From an uncultured Collinsella sp. (lineage in GTDB: Bacteria > Actinomycetota > Coriobacteriia > Coriobacteriales > Coriobacteriaceae): a DNA stretch of 52,091 bases. Numbering within the stretch: position 1 is the stretch's first letter; each line of letters starts with the position of its first letter. Position numbers and translations under genes: made by a program. The notes under the pieces are model-generated. The model worked only from the letters and a program-made list of their open reading frames with translations, was not told the DNA's origin and did no database searches. Of this stretch, positions 17,467-26,351 are shown piece by piece. The DNA lies in the NCBI GenBank assembly GCA_902489775.1, contig CABUBH010000010.1, positions 1-52,091 on the forward strand. The letters run 5' to 3'.

Positions 17467-18474
17467 ATGCTGTTCGATGTTTGGGGTAGCGATACCCTTA
17501 TCCACTGGGCCGGCTGGGCCATGGTCTTTATTGGCCTGATCGTGCTCAACGAGGTCGGCCGCCGCACCAAGCTGGGCGCGGCCATCATCTTTGGCGTGGC
17601 TCCGCTGGCCATGACCATCTACTGCGTCGCCATCGCCGTGGGCGTCTCACAAGGCGCCGATTGGGCGCTCACCAACCCCACCCATGTGTACCAGAACAGC
17701 TGGTTCCACTACGCCAAGGTATACGCGGCGCTGGCCGGTTGCTGGGGCTTCATTGCCATTAAGTACCAGTGGGGCAAGATCGGCAAGGCGCATTGGTTCC
17801 GCGCATGGCCGTTTGTGATCGTCGCCATCAACATCATGATCGCTGTCGTGTCCGACTTTGAGAGCGCCTATCACTTCTTTGTCCTGGGCCAGTCCACCTG
17901 GGTCACCTCCGAAGGTGCCACGCAGCTGGCCGGCTGGAACAACGTGTTCAACGGCATCGCCGGTATCATCAACATCTTCTGTATGACCGGTTGGTGGAGC
18001 GTCTACGCCTCCGAGGATCAGACCGACATGCTGTGGCCCGATATGACCTGGGTCTACATCATCGCCTACGATATCTGGAACTTCTGCTACACCTACAACT
18101 GCCTGCCCACCCACTCCTGGTTCTGCGGCTTTGCGCTGCTGCTGGCGCCCACCGTCGCCGCCTTTATCTGGAACAAGGGCGGCTGGATTCAGAACCGCGC
18201 CTTTACGCTGGCCATTTGGTGCATGTTTGCCCAGGTGTTCCCGTACTTCCAGGAGGAGTCCATCTTTGTGACCCACTCCACGCTCGACCCCGGCGCCGCT
18301 ACCGCGGTCTCGATCGCCGCGCTGGTCGCCAACATCGCCGCGATCATCTACATCGCCTACCGCGCCAAGAAGCTCGGCCGCAACCCCTACAAGCAGGATG
18401 TCTTTGAGGGCACCAGCGATTGGGAGAAGGCCACCGCTCGCCGCGCCAAGGTTGATTACGCACACGCCGAGTAA
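17467..18474 (+). CDS. Polytopic membrane protein of unknown function (possibly DUF5692)
   Basis: A 335-residue integral membrane protein with about nine hydrophobic segments and many Trp and aromatic residues (for example NSWFHYAKVYAALAGCWGFIAIKYQWG and TWVYIIAYDIWNFCYTYNCLPTHSWFCGF). It reminds me of the DUF5692 family known from Coriobacteriia, but I cannot confirm this. No transporter or enzyme motif is recognised. AAAGGAGA lies just before the ATG. Its position after the TetR gene, divergent from the Fe-S oxidoreductase, suggests that all three belong to one regulated module. A membrane partner or importer for the oxidoreductase substrate is possible. A terminator follows. Confidence 0.7.
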   Translation: MLFDVWGSDTLIHWAGWAMVFIGLIVLNEVGRRTKLGAAIIFGVAPLAMTIYCVAIAVGVSQGADWALTNPTHVYQNSWFHYAKVYAALAGCWGFIAIKYQWGKIGKAHWFRAWPFVIVAINIMIAVVSDFESAYHFFVLGQSTWVTSEGATQLAGWNNVFNGIAGIINIFCMTGWWSVYASEDQTDMLWPDMTWVYIIAYDIWNFCYTYNCLPTHSWFCGFALLLAPTVAAFIWNKGGWIQNRAFTLAIWCMFAQVFPYFQEESIFVTHSTLDPGAATAVSIAALVANIAAIIYIAYRAKKLGRNPYKQDVFEGTSDWEKATARRAKVDYAHAE

Positions 18475-18546
18475 CGTGCCTGGCGCAGACATCGCTTGAG
18501 CGCGAAGCAGCATAGCCGGCTCCGCGCAACTCAACGCATTGCAGAG

Positions 18547-18584
18547 CCCCGGAATGTGATTCGTTCGCGTTCCGGGGGCCTTTT
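18547..18584 (+). terminator. Rho-independent terminator
   Basis: An 8-bp stem CCCCGGAA/TTCCGGGG (18547-18554 with 18570-18577) with a 15-nt loop is followed by GCCTTTT. It closes the TetR-membrane protein unit. Confidence 0.75.
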
Positions 18585-18706
18585 GCTGCCGCGAGGATGC
18601 GGCCGAACGATGCGCTCAGGTTAAATCAAATCTTATATTTCATACGCGCTTTATATGGCTCCATTTTTGGGTACAGTGTTGAGCCGATATTGAGCTTGGG
18701 GGATAT

Positions 18707-20209
18707 ATGAAAGATGAGACGATGGGCCAAGAGGATGCGGCCCAAGATGCAGAAGCGTGTGCCGAGGCCCTGGAGAGCCTAGACCAGATCGCACTGGCCG
18801 AGATTGCGTTTGACGATTCGAGCGTTGATGTGCGGGATGAGCCGGAAATCGAGGCGCAGCCCGATGATCAGGATGCAAAAGACGATGGCGCCGCGCCCAC
18901 CGAGGACGAGGCGGGGCACGAGGAATCCGAATGCGAGGCCGACGACCAGCCCGAATCCGACACGAGCGAGGAAACCATCTTGCTCGACAGCTTGCCGGCC
19001 GAAGATTCGCTGACCCGCGAGCTCCCCGGCCTGGGCTCTGCGCCTGCCGTGGACGAGACCATCGCCATGGGCGATATCCCCCTACCGTCTGTTCCTTCGG
19101 CACATGAGGCCGAGGCCCGTCATCGTAAAATGCCGCCCAAGCGCCGCAACCTGATGGTTGCCGGCGTTGTGGCCGTCGCGCTCGTCGCCGGCGGCGCAGG
19201 CTATGCTGCCTGGAACGGATATCAGCAAGAGCAGGCTGCCGCTGTCGCCGCCAGTGCACACACGATGATGTCGGTGCAGATTGGCGTGCATGCCGCAGGG
19301 CTCGACTGCTCAACTGGTTCCAAGATTCCCGTGCAGGTGAGCGGCCAGGATTCCGACGGTTCTTCCGTGAGCGAAACGCTCTACGTTGACGAACACGGTC
19401 GCGGCATTAAGCTGCTGCCCGGCGACTATACGCTCTCCATCGCTGGGTCCCCCATCGCAGCCGACGGTACCATTTACACCGTGCCGACCACCAAGGCGCA
19501 GGTCACCATTAAGAGCGATGGGCAGGATTTGAGTGCCCAGGCCACCTTTAAGCTCAAGGTGCCTTCGGCCGACACGGTGACTGACGACCAGATCGATGCC
19601 GCCGCCAAGTATGCCGAGGAAGGCGGGGTGAACTCCGCCGCGGTCGCAAAGGTGCTCCAGCAGGCGGCAACCGCGCGCCGTGACGCCGCCGTCAACGCCA
19701 TGAGCTCCCGCGAGGCACAGGCGGCCCGCGACGCCGATGCTCGACATAAGGCAACGGACCTGTATCAGCTCGATATTCCCGTTGAGTGGTACGGCAAAGT
19801 CGCGACTTGGCAAAACGGCAGCACGCTGTGCATTTATCTGGACGGCGACACCAACACACCGCTCGTGACGCTCGTCGCGGTGCGCGAGGGCGAGAGCTTT
19901 ACGCCCGATGAGGGCGACGCGGTTTTGGGTGCGGCAAACCTCGGCAACGGCTACACCGTCTACGCCAGCGGCCCCGTCTATCCGTACGTGGTGCCCCAGA
20001 CCATCAACGGACGGACGCAAGACCCCGTGTCGACCTACCCCATGGATACGGCGATTGAGCTTGTCGAGCTCACGACCGGCAACCGCTACACCTATAGCCA
20101 GATCAAGAACGTGCTGGTCGGCAAAGACGGCAAGGCCGACGCCGCGACCAAACTCGAGACCGACTACCTCGCCCAGATTCTCCTGCCGAGCATCAAGGCC
20201 CAGGACTAG
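18707..20209 (+). CDS. Single-pass membrane protein with acidic N-terminus, unknown function
   Basis: A 500-residue protein not recognised by family. Residues 1 to about 135 are very acidic and low in complexity (Asp/Glu/Ala). A basic patch (RHRKMPPKRRN) and one membrane helix follow (about 148-170, LMVAGVVAVALVAGGAGYAAW), then an outside region of about 330 residues. That region includes a beta-rich stretch with LPGDYTLSIAGSPI, an Ala-rich probable coiled segment (about 310-345) and a final domain ending LPSIKAQD. The acidic tail lies before a positive-inside anchor, so the bulk is probably extracytoplasmic. The layout resembles signalling or wall-associated proteins with disordered cytoplasmic tails. 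GGGGGA precedes the ATG by about 5 nt. It has its own promoter region and no co-directional partner. Confidence 0.75.
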   Translation: MKDETMGQEDAAQDAEACAEALESLDQIALAEIAFDDSSVDVRDEPEIEAQPDDQDAKDDGAAPTEDEAGHEESECEADDQPESDTSEETILLDSLPAEDSLTRELPGLGSAPAVDETIAMGDIPLPSVPSAHEAEARHRKMPPKRRNLMVAGVVAVALVAGGAGYAAWNGYQQEQAAAVAASAHTMMSVQIGVHAAGLDCSTGSKIPVQVSGQDSDGSSVSETLYVDEHGRGIKLLPGDYTLSIAGSPIAADGTIYTVPTTKAQVTIKSDGQDLSAQATFKLKVPSADTVTDDQIDAAAKYAEEGGVNSAAVAKVLQQAATARRDAAVNAMSSREAQAARDADARHKATDLYQLDIPVEWYGKVATWQNGSTLCIYLDGDTNTPLVTLVAVREGESFTPDEGDAVLGAANLGNGYTVYASGPVYPYVVPQTINGRTQDPVSTYPMDTAIELVELTTGNRYTYSQIKNVLVGKDGKADAATKLETDYLAQILLPSIKAQD

Positions 20210-20244
20210 CCGGGCGCATCATGGTGCTCCCCAACCGTGATGAA

Positions 20245-20266
20245 GGGGCCAGGAGGTCCTGGCCCC
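20245..20266. terminator. Hairpin between convergent genes
   Basis: A 10-bp perfect stem (GGGGCCAGGA with its complement, 20245-20254 and 20257-20266) with a 2-nt loop lies between two genes whose 3' ends face each other. No T tract follows on either strand, so bidirectional termination is only likely. Confidence 0.45.
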
Positions 20267-20281
20267 ACGATCCGTAGATGA

Positions 20282-21634
20282 TTAGGCAAGGAGCCACTTC
20301 CATGCGGGCACAACGTGTACCACACCGTGTTCGCATGGAATATCGGCCTGCTCATCCATGGTAACGATTGCCGACTCGCCAAGATCGAACTGGGCCATCG
20401 AGGCATCAAGCGCGGCAATTTCGCGCTCGCGCGTTTTCTCACTTGCCATATCCACACTCACCTGAATCAGGCTATAAGCCCGCATGAGAAGTGCGTCCCC
20501 AGCCACAAAGTCCACCTCATGGCTTTTGCTCTTCTCTTTGATCAGCAGGCGGCAGACCGAGCCGGTCCTCACCGCGGGAGTCCTTCTTCTTAGCGCATTG
20601 AACACTGCGGTCTCGAGCCTCTGGCCCTGGTCCAATGCTGATGCGGGAGAGAATGCTCCAAACATCGCAGGGTCGACAGCGTAGACCTTAGACGCAGACC
20701 GCATGTTACTTGCCAATGAACGCGTGAACTCCGGCACAGAAAATAACAGGTAGGCATCCTCATAATACTCAAGTAAATCGCTGAGCGAATTACGACTGAC
20801 GGGTATCTGTCTGCTCTTGAACTCGTTGTACACTTTGTTCACTGACAGCTCTCGTCCCGAAGATGCCATACACCGCGTCAAGAACAGCGATGCCAGGCGA
20901 GGGTTCTTGACGTCGTAACGCTCAATGACGTCCATAGCGACCGTTCGCGAAGCATATTCCTGTAGCAGCTGAATCGCGTCTGCGGGCGTCTGCTCAAGCG
21001 TCGCGATGAATCCCCCTCGTTCAAGATATCCGATCAGATGATGTCGAAGCAGCGCCGCATCGCTTGGGGAAAAGGTCGCATCTGGCTCGAAAACGCTCCC
21101 CGTCTTATACCGAACGTATTCCGAAAAACTCAACGGAAAAAGCTCTCGTATAAGAGAACGACCCCTGAACTCGCTCTTAAGTTCTGAGGACAGCATCTTA
21201 GAAGAAGATCCCGTCACATAGACGGTCGCTTTCTCCGTATCGACTACACGCCGCAGAAACGCACCCCATTCGGGAATTTCCTGGATCTCGTCAAAGAAAA
21301 TGTAAGCGCCCTCGGTTCGAGCAGCAGGATGCAGCGCATAGAACGTGTCAAGCACGTCCGCCAGCAGCGATGGCTCATACGGGCGCAAGCGCTCGTCCTC
21401 AAAATTAAAGTAAAGCATCCGGTCAAGCTCGACGCCCCGGCCCTGAAGCCGCTGCATCTCCTGATACAGGCGATACGTCTTTCCACAACGGCGGGCCCCC
21501 ACAACCACATTTACGATGTTGTCGCGCTTTGGCTCCTGTGGGTTTCCCAGATCAAGGTCTCGCTCAAAGACCTGCGGAACTCCCTGCTGCTCAAAGTCCT
21601 TTATTTTCTGGGCTACCAAGTCGTTGAATGCCAT
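20282..21634 (-). CDS. AAA ATPase with C-terminal DUF4143-type domain
   Basis: A 450-residue P-loop ATPase of the AAA_14/DUF4143 type. Walker A is GARRCGKT at about residue 46, Walker B is IFFDEIQEIPEWG near 112-124, and the sensor-like VTGSSSKML follows. The C-terminal part has a nuclease-like core, HEVDFVAGDALLMRAYSLIQVSVDM, resembling a PD-(D/E)XK fold. Such proteins are widespread, often transferred between species, and their role is not established; defence or DNA repair is suspected for some. GGAG lies 4 nt before the ATG. A 60-bp near-palindrome sits directly upstream of that ribosome-binding site. The gene stands alone between convergent or unrelated neighbours, and its base composition looks less GC-rich than most of the window. 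Confidence 0.88.
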   Translation of the reverse strand: MAFNDLVAQKIKDFEQQGVPQVFERDLDLGNPQEPKRDNIVNVVVGARRCGKTYRLYQEMQRLQGRGVELDRMLYFNFEDERLRPYEPSLLADVLDTFYALHPAARTEGAYIFFDEIQEIPEWGAFLRRVVDTEKATVYVTGSSSKMLSSELKSEFRGRSLIRELFPLSFSEYVRYKTGSVFEPDATFSPSDAALLRHHLIGYLERGGFIATLEQTPADAIQLLQEYASRTVAMDVIERYDVKNPRLASLFLTRCMASSGRELSVNKVYNEFKSRQIPVSRNSLSDLLEYYEDAYLLFSVPEFTRSLASNMRSASKVYAVDPAMFGAFSPASALDQGQRLETAVFNALRRRTPAVRTGSVCRLLIKEKSKSHEVDFVAGDALLMRAYSLIQVSVDMASEKTREREIAALDASMAQFDLGESAIVTMDEQADIPCEHGVVHVVPAWKWLLA

Positions 21635-21642
21635 GATTCTCC

Positions 21643-21702
21643 AATCTTGCTCTCTGGCTAATCAAAATTATACTGATTCTTGATTAATTAGAGAGCAAGA
21701 TT
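21643..21702. repeat. 60-bp near-perfect palindrome upstream of the ATPase gene
   Basis: Arms 21643-21665 and 21680-21702 pair over 23 bp with three differences, two of them G-T type. The loop is 14 nt and AT-rich. It begins one base beyond the GGAG of the ATPase gene, so it lies in the 5' leader or promoter. Confidence 0.7.
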
Positions 21703-21847
21703 GTGTGTAGCTTGATTAACACTTAAGCAAGTTTTTTCACTGTTATTGCTCCGAAGGATATCGAGTGGCTGAGAGGACAACCGAGCTCGAATGCGACTCC
21801 CCGAGCAGTCAATTTGAGACGGGGATATTATGACCACCCTACAAAAG

Positions 21848-22042
21848 TTAGCGCCACGGGTCGGCTTCGAACAGCGGCTCGCGCTCGGGGCGGCGATCGC
21901 TGTAGGGATCGTAGCCGTCATCGTCCTCGTTCTCGGCACGGATGTAGGGGTCGCGCGGCTTGGGCGCCGGCTTAGGCACAGGCTTGGGTGCGGCGGACGC
22001 TATCTCAGCCGCCGGTGCGTTCGTCTTGTTCTCGTCTTTCAT
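21848..22042 (-). CDS. Small Pro/Lys-rich and acidic protein, unknown function
   Basis: A 64-residue protein reading MKDENKTNAPAAE, then a Pro-Lys repeat (PKPVPKPAPKPRDPY) and an acidic tail ending FEADPWR. AAGGAG lies 8 nt before ATG 22042, which supports translation; in-frame ATGs at 22048 and 22060 are too close to or inside that site. It sits 130 bases after the clpB terminator on the same strand. No family is recognised. The composition suggests a disordered linker or scaffold protein. Confidence 0.55.
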   Translation of the reverse strand: MKDENKTNAPAAEIASAAPKPVPKPAPKPRDPYIRAENEDDDGYDPYSDRRPEREPLFEADPWR

Positions 22043-22092
22043 CTGCATAGCTCCTTGCATCGCATCCGCTCAACATCATCGATTGTCGCACG

Positions 22093-22129
22093 AAAAAGGG
22101 CGGCGGACCCGATTGGATCCGCCGCCCTT
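22093..22129 (-). terminator. Rho-independent terminator of clpB
   Basis: A perfect 12-bp stem (AAGGGCGGCGGA, 22096-22107 with 22118-22129) is followed on the minus strand by a run of T (22093-22097). Confidence 0.9.
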
Positions 22130-22172
22130 GGCGTTTTGCGATGAGGGGCGGTTTTAAAGCCGGCCCCAAAAT

Positions 22173-24800
22173 TTACTCGGCGTCGGGGACCTCGTAGGTG
22201 GCTGCCGGCGTGTTGTCGCACACGACGGTAAAGCCACCGTCCTTATCGACATCGACAGTCACCTGATCGCCCTCGCGCACCGTGCCGTCGATGATGGCCG
22301 CCGCGATGGCATCGACAACCTCACGCTGAACCAGACGTTTGAGCGGACGGGCACCAAAGACCGGGTCCAGGCCGCCCACGGCGAGCATCTGCTTGGCCGC
22401 CGGGGTGATGGCAAGCGTCATGCGCTCCTTGGCCAGACGCGCGCGGACGTCGGCGAGCTGGATGTCGACGATCTTCTCGATCTGCGCCATACCGAGCGGA
22501 TGGAACACCACGATATCGTCGATACGGTTGAGGAACTCGGGACGGAAGGTCTGAGCCATGGCCGCGTCGACCTGGTGACGCATCTCCTCCTCGTCCTTGC
22601 CGGAAAGCTCGGCGATAGCCTTGGAGCCCACGTTAGACGTCATGATGATGATCGTGTTCTTGAAGGACACCTGACGACCCTGGCCATCGGTCAGACGGCC
22701 GTCGTCGAGCACCTGCAACAGCACGTTGAAGACATCAGGATGAGCCTTCTCCATCTCGTCGAGCAAGATTACGGAGTACGGGCGACGGCGCACGGCCTCG
22801 GTGAGCTGGCCGCCCTCGTCGTAGCCCACGTATCCCGGGGGCGCACCGATCAGACGCTGGACGCTGAACTTCTCCATGTATTCGGACATGTCGATACGCA
22901 CGAGCGCGCGCTCGTCATCGAACAGGCACTCGGCCAGCGCCTTGGCGAGCTCGGTCTTGCCCACGCCGGTGGGACCCAGGAAGAAGAAGCTTCCGATGGG
23001 CTTGTCCGGATCGGAGAGGCCCGCACGGCTGCGGCGCACAGCTGCGGCGACGGCGGAGACGGCCTCGTCCTGGCCGATGACGCGCTTATGCAGCTCGCCC
23101 TCCAAGCCCTTGAGCTTGTCGAGTTCGCCCTGCATCATCTTGGACACGGGCACGCCGGTCCAGGCGCTCACGACCTCGGCGATCTCATCGGAGGTCACCT
23201 GTTCGTTGAGGCCCTCGCCGTCCTGCTGCTTTTGAGCCTCGAGCGCGGCCTCGGAATCCTGAATCTGCTGCTGCAGGCCCGGAATCACGGAGTAGCGCAG
23301 CTCGGACGCACGACCCAAATCGCCATTGCGCGTCGCGCGCTCCTCTTCGCTCTTGGCCTCGTCGAGCTGCCCCTTGAGCTCTTGCACGTGGTCGATGGCG
23401 TTCTTCTGGTTGAGCCAGCCGGCCTTTTGCACGTTAAGCTTTTCCTGGACCTCGGCAATCTCCTGGCGCAGGGCCTCCAGACGCTCCTTGGAGGCGTCAT
23501 CGGTCTCTTTCATGAGCGCCTGTTCCTCGATCTGCAGCTGGGTGAGCTGACGCGTGGTGGCGTCGATCTCGACCGGCATGCTGTCGAGTTCCATGCGCAG
23601 GCGGCTCGCGGCCTCATCGACCAGGTCGATGGCCTTGTCGGGCAGGAAGCGGTCGGCGATGTAGCGATCGGAGAGGTCGGCGGCGGCCACGAGCGCGCTA
23701 TCGGTGATGTGCACGCCGTGGAAGATCTCGTACTTCTCCTTGAGACCACGCAGGATCGAGATGGTGTCCTCGACGGTAGGCTCGCTCACCATAACGGTCT
23801 GGAAACGACGCGCGAGCGCCGCATCCTTCTCGATGTACTTGCGGTATTCGTCGAGCGTGGTCGCGCCGATCGCGTGCAGGTCGCCACGGGCGAGCGCCGG
23901 CTTGAGGATGTTGCCGGCGTCCATAGAACCCTCGGTGGCACCCGCGCCCACGATAGTGTGGAGCTCATCGATGAACAGGATGACCTTGCCCTCGGACTTC
24001 TGCACCTCCTTGAGCACGGCCTTTAAGCGGTCCTCGAACTCGCCGCGGTACTTGGCGCCGGCGACCAGCGCGCTCATGTCGAGCTCGATAAGGTCGCGGT
24101 CGCGCAGGGTGCTCGGCACGTCGCCGGCCACGATACGCTGGGCGATGCCCTCGACGATGGCCGTCTTGCCGACGCCCGGCTCGCCGATGAGCACAGGGTT
24201 ATTCTTGGTGCGGCGGGACAGGACCTGAATGGTACGGCGGATCTCGTCGGTACGGCCGATGACCGGGTCGAGCTTGCCGGCGCGGGCGAGGTCACAGATG
24301 TTGCGACCGTACTGCTCCAGCGCCTCAAACTGGGTTTTGTCCTCGGCAGATGTCACGCGGTCATCGCCACGCAGCTCCTCGTAGACCTGCTCGATGCGCT
24401 CCTTGGTCACGCCGGCGTCGCGCAGCACGCGGCCCGCCTCGCCCTTGTCCTCGGCAAGTGCCATGAGCAGATGCTCGGTCACCACAAAGCTGTCGCCCAT
24501 CTTGGTGGCCTTCTTCTCGGCCTTTTCGATGACGCGGACGAGCTCGTTGGAAAGACCCATCTGCTGGCCCTCGCCGGAAACCTTGGGCGCATGGTCGATG
24601 GCATCCTGCGTGGAGCGTGCGAGCTGGGCCGGGTCGGCGCCGATGCGCTCGATGATCACGGAGATGTTGCGCTCGCCGGCACCGAGCAGGGCAGACAGCA
24701 GATGAATCGGCTCCACCGCGCCAGCCTGCGCGTCGGCAGCCGTGCTCATGGCGGTCTGCAACGCCTCGCGCGACGTCATTGCTAGCTTATCGATTCTCAT
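22173..24800 (-). CDS. clpB: ATP-dependent chaperone disaggregase ClpB
   Basis: The 875-residue product has the full ClpB layout. There is an N-terminal repeat domain, and a first AAA+ domain with Walker A GEPGVGKT and the pore-adjacent AKYRGEFEDR. A coiled middle domain spans about 400-530 (QLQIEEQALMKETDDASKERL), and a second AAA+ domain has GPTGVGKT and the ClpB-type GAPPGYVGYDEGG. It extracts proteins from aggregates together with DnaK, DnaJ and GrpE, all encoded about 7-9 kb away in this window. AGAGGTGA precedes the ATG. A 25-bp box upstream (24891-24915) is shared with the dnaK operon, so both should be under common heat-shock control, probably by HspR. Confidence 0.97.
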   Translation of the reverse strand: MRIDKLAMTSREALQTAMSTAADAQAGAVEPIHLLSALLGAGERNISVIIERIGADPAQLARSTQDAIDHAPKVSGEGQQMGLSNELVRVIEKAEKKATKMGDSFVVTEHLLMALAEDKGEAGRVLRDAGVTKERIEQVYEELRGDDRVTSAEDKTQFEALEQYGRNICDLARAGKLDPVIGRTDEIRRTIQVLSRRTKNNPVLIGEPGVGKTAIVEGIAQRIVAGDVPSTLRDRDLIELDMSALVAGAKYRGEFEDRLKAVLKEVQKSEGKVILFIDELHTIVGAGATEGSMDAGNILKPALARGDLHAIGATTLDEYRKYIEKDAALARRFQTVMVSEPTVEDTISILRGLKEKYEIFHGVHITDSALVAAADLSDRYIADRFLPDKAIDLVDEAASRLRMELDSMPVEIDATTRQLTQLQIEEQALMKETDDASKERLEALRQEIAEVQEKLNVQKAGWLNQKNAIDHVQELKGQLDEAKSEEERATRNGDLGRASELRYSVIPGLQQQIQDSEAALEAQKQQDGEGLNEQVTSDEIAEVVSAWTGVPVSKMMQGELDKLKGLEGELHKRVIGQDEAVSAVAAAVRRSRAGLSDPDKPIGSFFFLGPTGVGKTELAKALAECLFDDERALVRIDMSEYMEKFSVQRLIGAPPGYVGYDEGGQLTEAVRRRPYSVILLDEMEKAHPDVFNVLLQVLDDGRLTDGQGRQVSFKNTIIIMTSNVGSKAIAELSGKDEEEMRHQVDAAMAQTFRPEFLNRIDDIVVFHPLGMAQIEKIVDIQLADVRARLAKERMTLAITPAAKQMLAVGGLDPVFGARPLKRLVQREVVDAIAAAIIDGTVREGDQVTVDVDKDGGFTVVCDNTPAATYEVPDAE

Positions 24801-24890
24801 GGAATCACCTCTCTTGGGGCGGCCGCCCTACGGGGCGGCTTCACGTTGTTCGAGAAGTATTGTTGCCAGCTTTGTACGATCTTATACACA

Positions 24891-24915
24891 AATCTAAGTC
24901 TCTATATATAAGATT
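24891..24915 (-). promoter_or_regulatory. Heat-shock box upstream of clpB (probable HspR operator)
   Basis: The pattern AATCTAAGTC-N5-ATATAAGATT is found only here and before dnaK (33764-33788) in this window. All 20 non-spacer positions are identical, while the 5-nt spacer differs. It lies 91 bases upstream of the start. On the minus strand a TATAAG hexamer follows, which could be the -10. It only loosely resembles the HAIR consensus known for HspR. Confidence 0.65.
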
Positions 24916-24976
24916 TTCTGAGTGATTGAGAGATAGGGGCAGGCACGCTCACCCACTGCGGCCTCGTCCCCTTACT

Positions 24977-25325
24977 ATCTCAATCTGTAACATCTAGCGA
25001 CTGTTTATGGCTCCAGATGTTACAAATCGAGACGAATTGTTCAGCGGCGCCCGTTTGTCTCAATCTGTAACATCTAATCGGCAAATAGGGCTCTATCTGT
25101 TACAAATCGAGACGAACAGAAGACACCCGAATCAAAAATCTAAATCTGTAACACCAGGCCCACTTTCAGCGGCCAAGATGTTACAAGTCGAGACAAACCA
25201 AGGACCACCACAAAGGCGCCTGTCCCCTTTGTGGTGGTCCAGAGGAGAATCAGCCCCGATTAAAAGAGGAGGCATCAAGCCCAGTCTACGTTTGGCAATC
25301 CCAAGACCCAACGAGAACGCAGCGA
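24977..25325. repeat. Palindrome array, left copy (three 57-nt units, one hairpin and a tail)
   Basis: Three quasi-palindromes at 24977-25033, 25057-25113 and 25138-25194 carry half-sites like GTCTCAATCTGTAACATCT and its complement, with an 80-81 bp period. A perfect 15-bp stem follows (25202-25216 with 25226-25240, GGACCACCACAAAGG, loop CGCCTGTCC). A tail to about 25325 contains GGCATCAAGC and CAAGACCCAACGA. The same order recurs at 26386-26655. No gene is supported in 24916-25686. Confidence 0.85.
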
Positions 25326-25686
25326 TGGAATCGAGAACCGACAATAGCCCGTTCGCACAGATAGAGGCGGAGATTCAAGGTCAGAGTCCGGCTTAAACGG
25401 CTTAGCTATCGCACGTCACAACGTTCTCGTCGTCCTCCCTAACGTATTTATAGTGCTTATAGTGAAAATAGTGAGTTTAGTGAGAATAGTATCGCTCAAG
25501 ACTCGTGGACTGAATTATTGACCTCTCGCCCAGAATGAGTGGGGCAAATATTCCTATTAGAGGTCAAATCGAAGCCCAATAGGACCTTTTCGCCCCGTCA
25601 TTTCGACCGATCGCTTTCTTTTGAATATTGTCGTAAGCTGGTATCACTTATCTTAATGAATGCATACTGTTTGCGAGGTACCCGCC

Positions 25687-26334
25687 GTGAAACGCTCCAC
25701 CTATATCGGCCTGCTCGTCTTAGCGTTTGCGATTACCGCAGTCGGCGTAGGAATTATCTATCTCGCATTTCTCCCCGCCTCTGCGACGCAGGCGGCGGTT
25801 GAGACCGTAAGCTATCCCATCGAGGTCCTCACCGATATCGTCAAACCCGATTCGATCACCGTCGATTTTGACGGTACGCCCGCAGCGCTTGGGGTCAGCA
25901 ACTATCCCCGTATCGAACTTGGGGCCAGACGCTACACCAAAGATGAGCAGCTTATCGGCAAGGCAACCAGTTTACTCAAAGGCAAGACGTTTAAGCGGTG
26001 GTACGGCGCCGCAATATATCGAGCCAAGAATGGCCAAATGGTTGGCGGATATTATTCGACCCTTGAGCTCGATGCGGCAAACGGGAGCAAATTGTGCAAC
26101 GTCTCATACGACCCCGGCTGCGTGGACAATGAAGGACCGGGGGTCTATATCTCGGATGGCGACGCAATCTACGTCATGGAGGGCGACCAGACGGCAGTCG
26201 TCGATTTTATGGATCGGTGTACCGAAGATGCCTACGAACAAACTTGCGAGCCCGATCCGCAGACAGCGCGCAACAGTGGCTCGGCACGCACTTGGCTATT
26301 TGACGATGAAATAACCTGGACCCCATCGAAATAA
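25687..26334 (+). CDS. Membrane-anchored or secreted protein, unknown function
   Basis: A 215-residue protein with an N-terminal hydrophobic segment (about residues 6-33, YIGLLVLAFAITAVGVGIIYL) after a short basic start, consistent with a signal anchor. The rest is soluble and likely outside the cell, with four Cys (CNVSYDPGC, DRCTEDAYEQTC) that could form disulfides. No family is recognised. The GTG at 25687 is chosen because GAGG lies about 10 nt upstream and the hydrophobic segment then follows directly; an in-frame ATG at 25660 has no clear site. The gene is bracketed by direct copies of a palindrome array, which suggests it sits in a duplicated or movable segment. Confidence 0.7.
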   Translation: MKRSTYIGLLVLAFAITAVGVGIIYLAFLPASATQAAVETVSYPIEVLTDIVKPDSITVDFDGTPAALGVSNYPRIELGARRYTKDEQLIGKATSLLKGKTFKRWYGAAIYRAKNGQMVGGYYSTLELDAANGSKLCNVSYDPGCVDNEGPGVYISDGDAIYVMEGDQTAVVDFMDRCTEDAYEQTCEPDPQTARNSGSARTWLFDDEITWTPSK

Positions 26335-26351
26335 GGTCCCGCCGGGCAGGC

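Noticed and set aside
24977..25240. CRISPR array
   Set aside because: There are only two or three units, each unit is itself a full-length palindrome with a variable centre, linkers are about 23 nt and conserved between the two loci, and there are no cas genes.
25007..25396. A 129-residue frame across the left palindrome array
   Set aside because: It is built entirely from repeat sequence, has no ribosome-binding site, and its counterpart in the right array is not conserved as protein.
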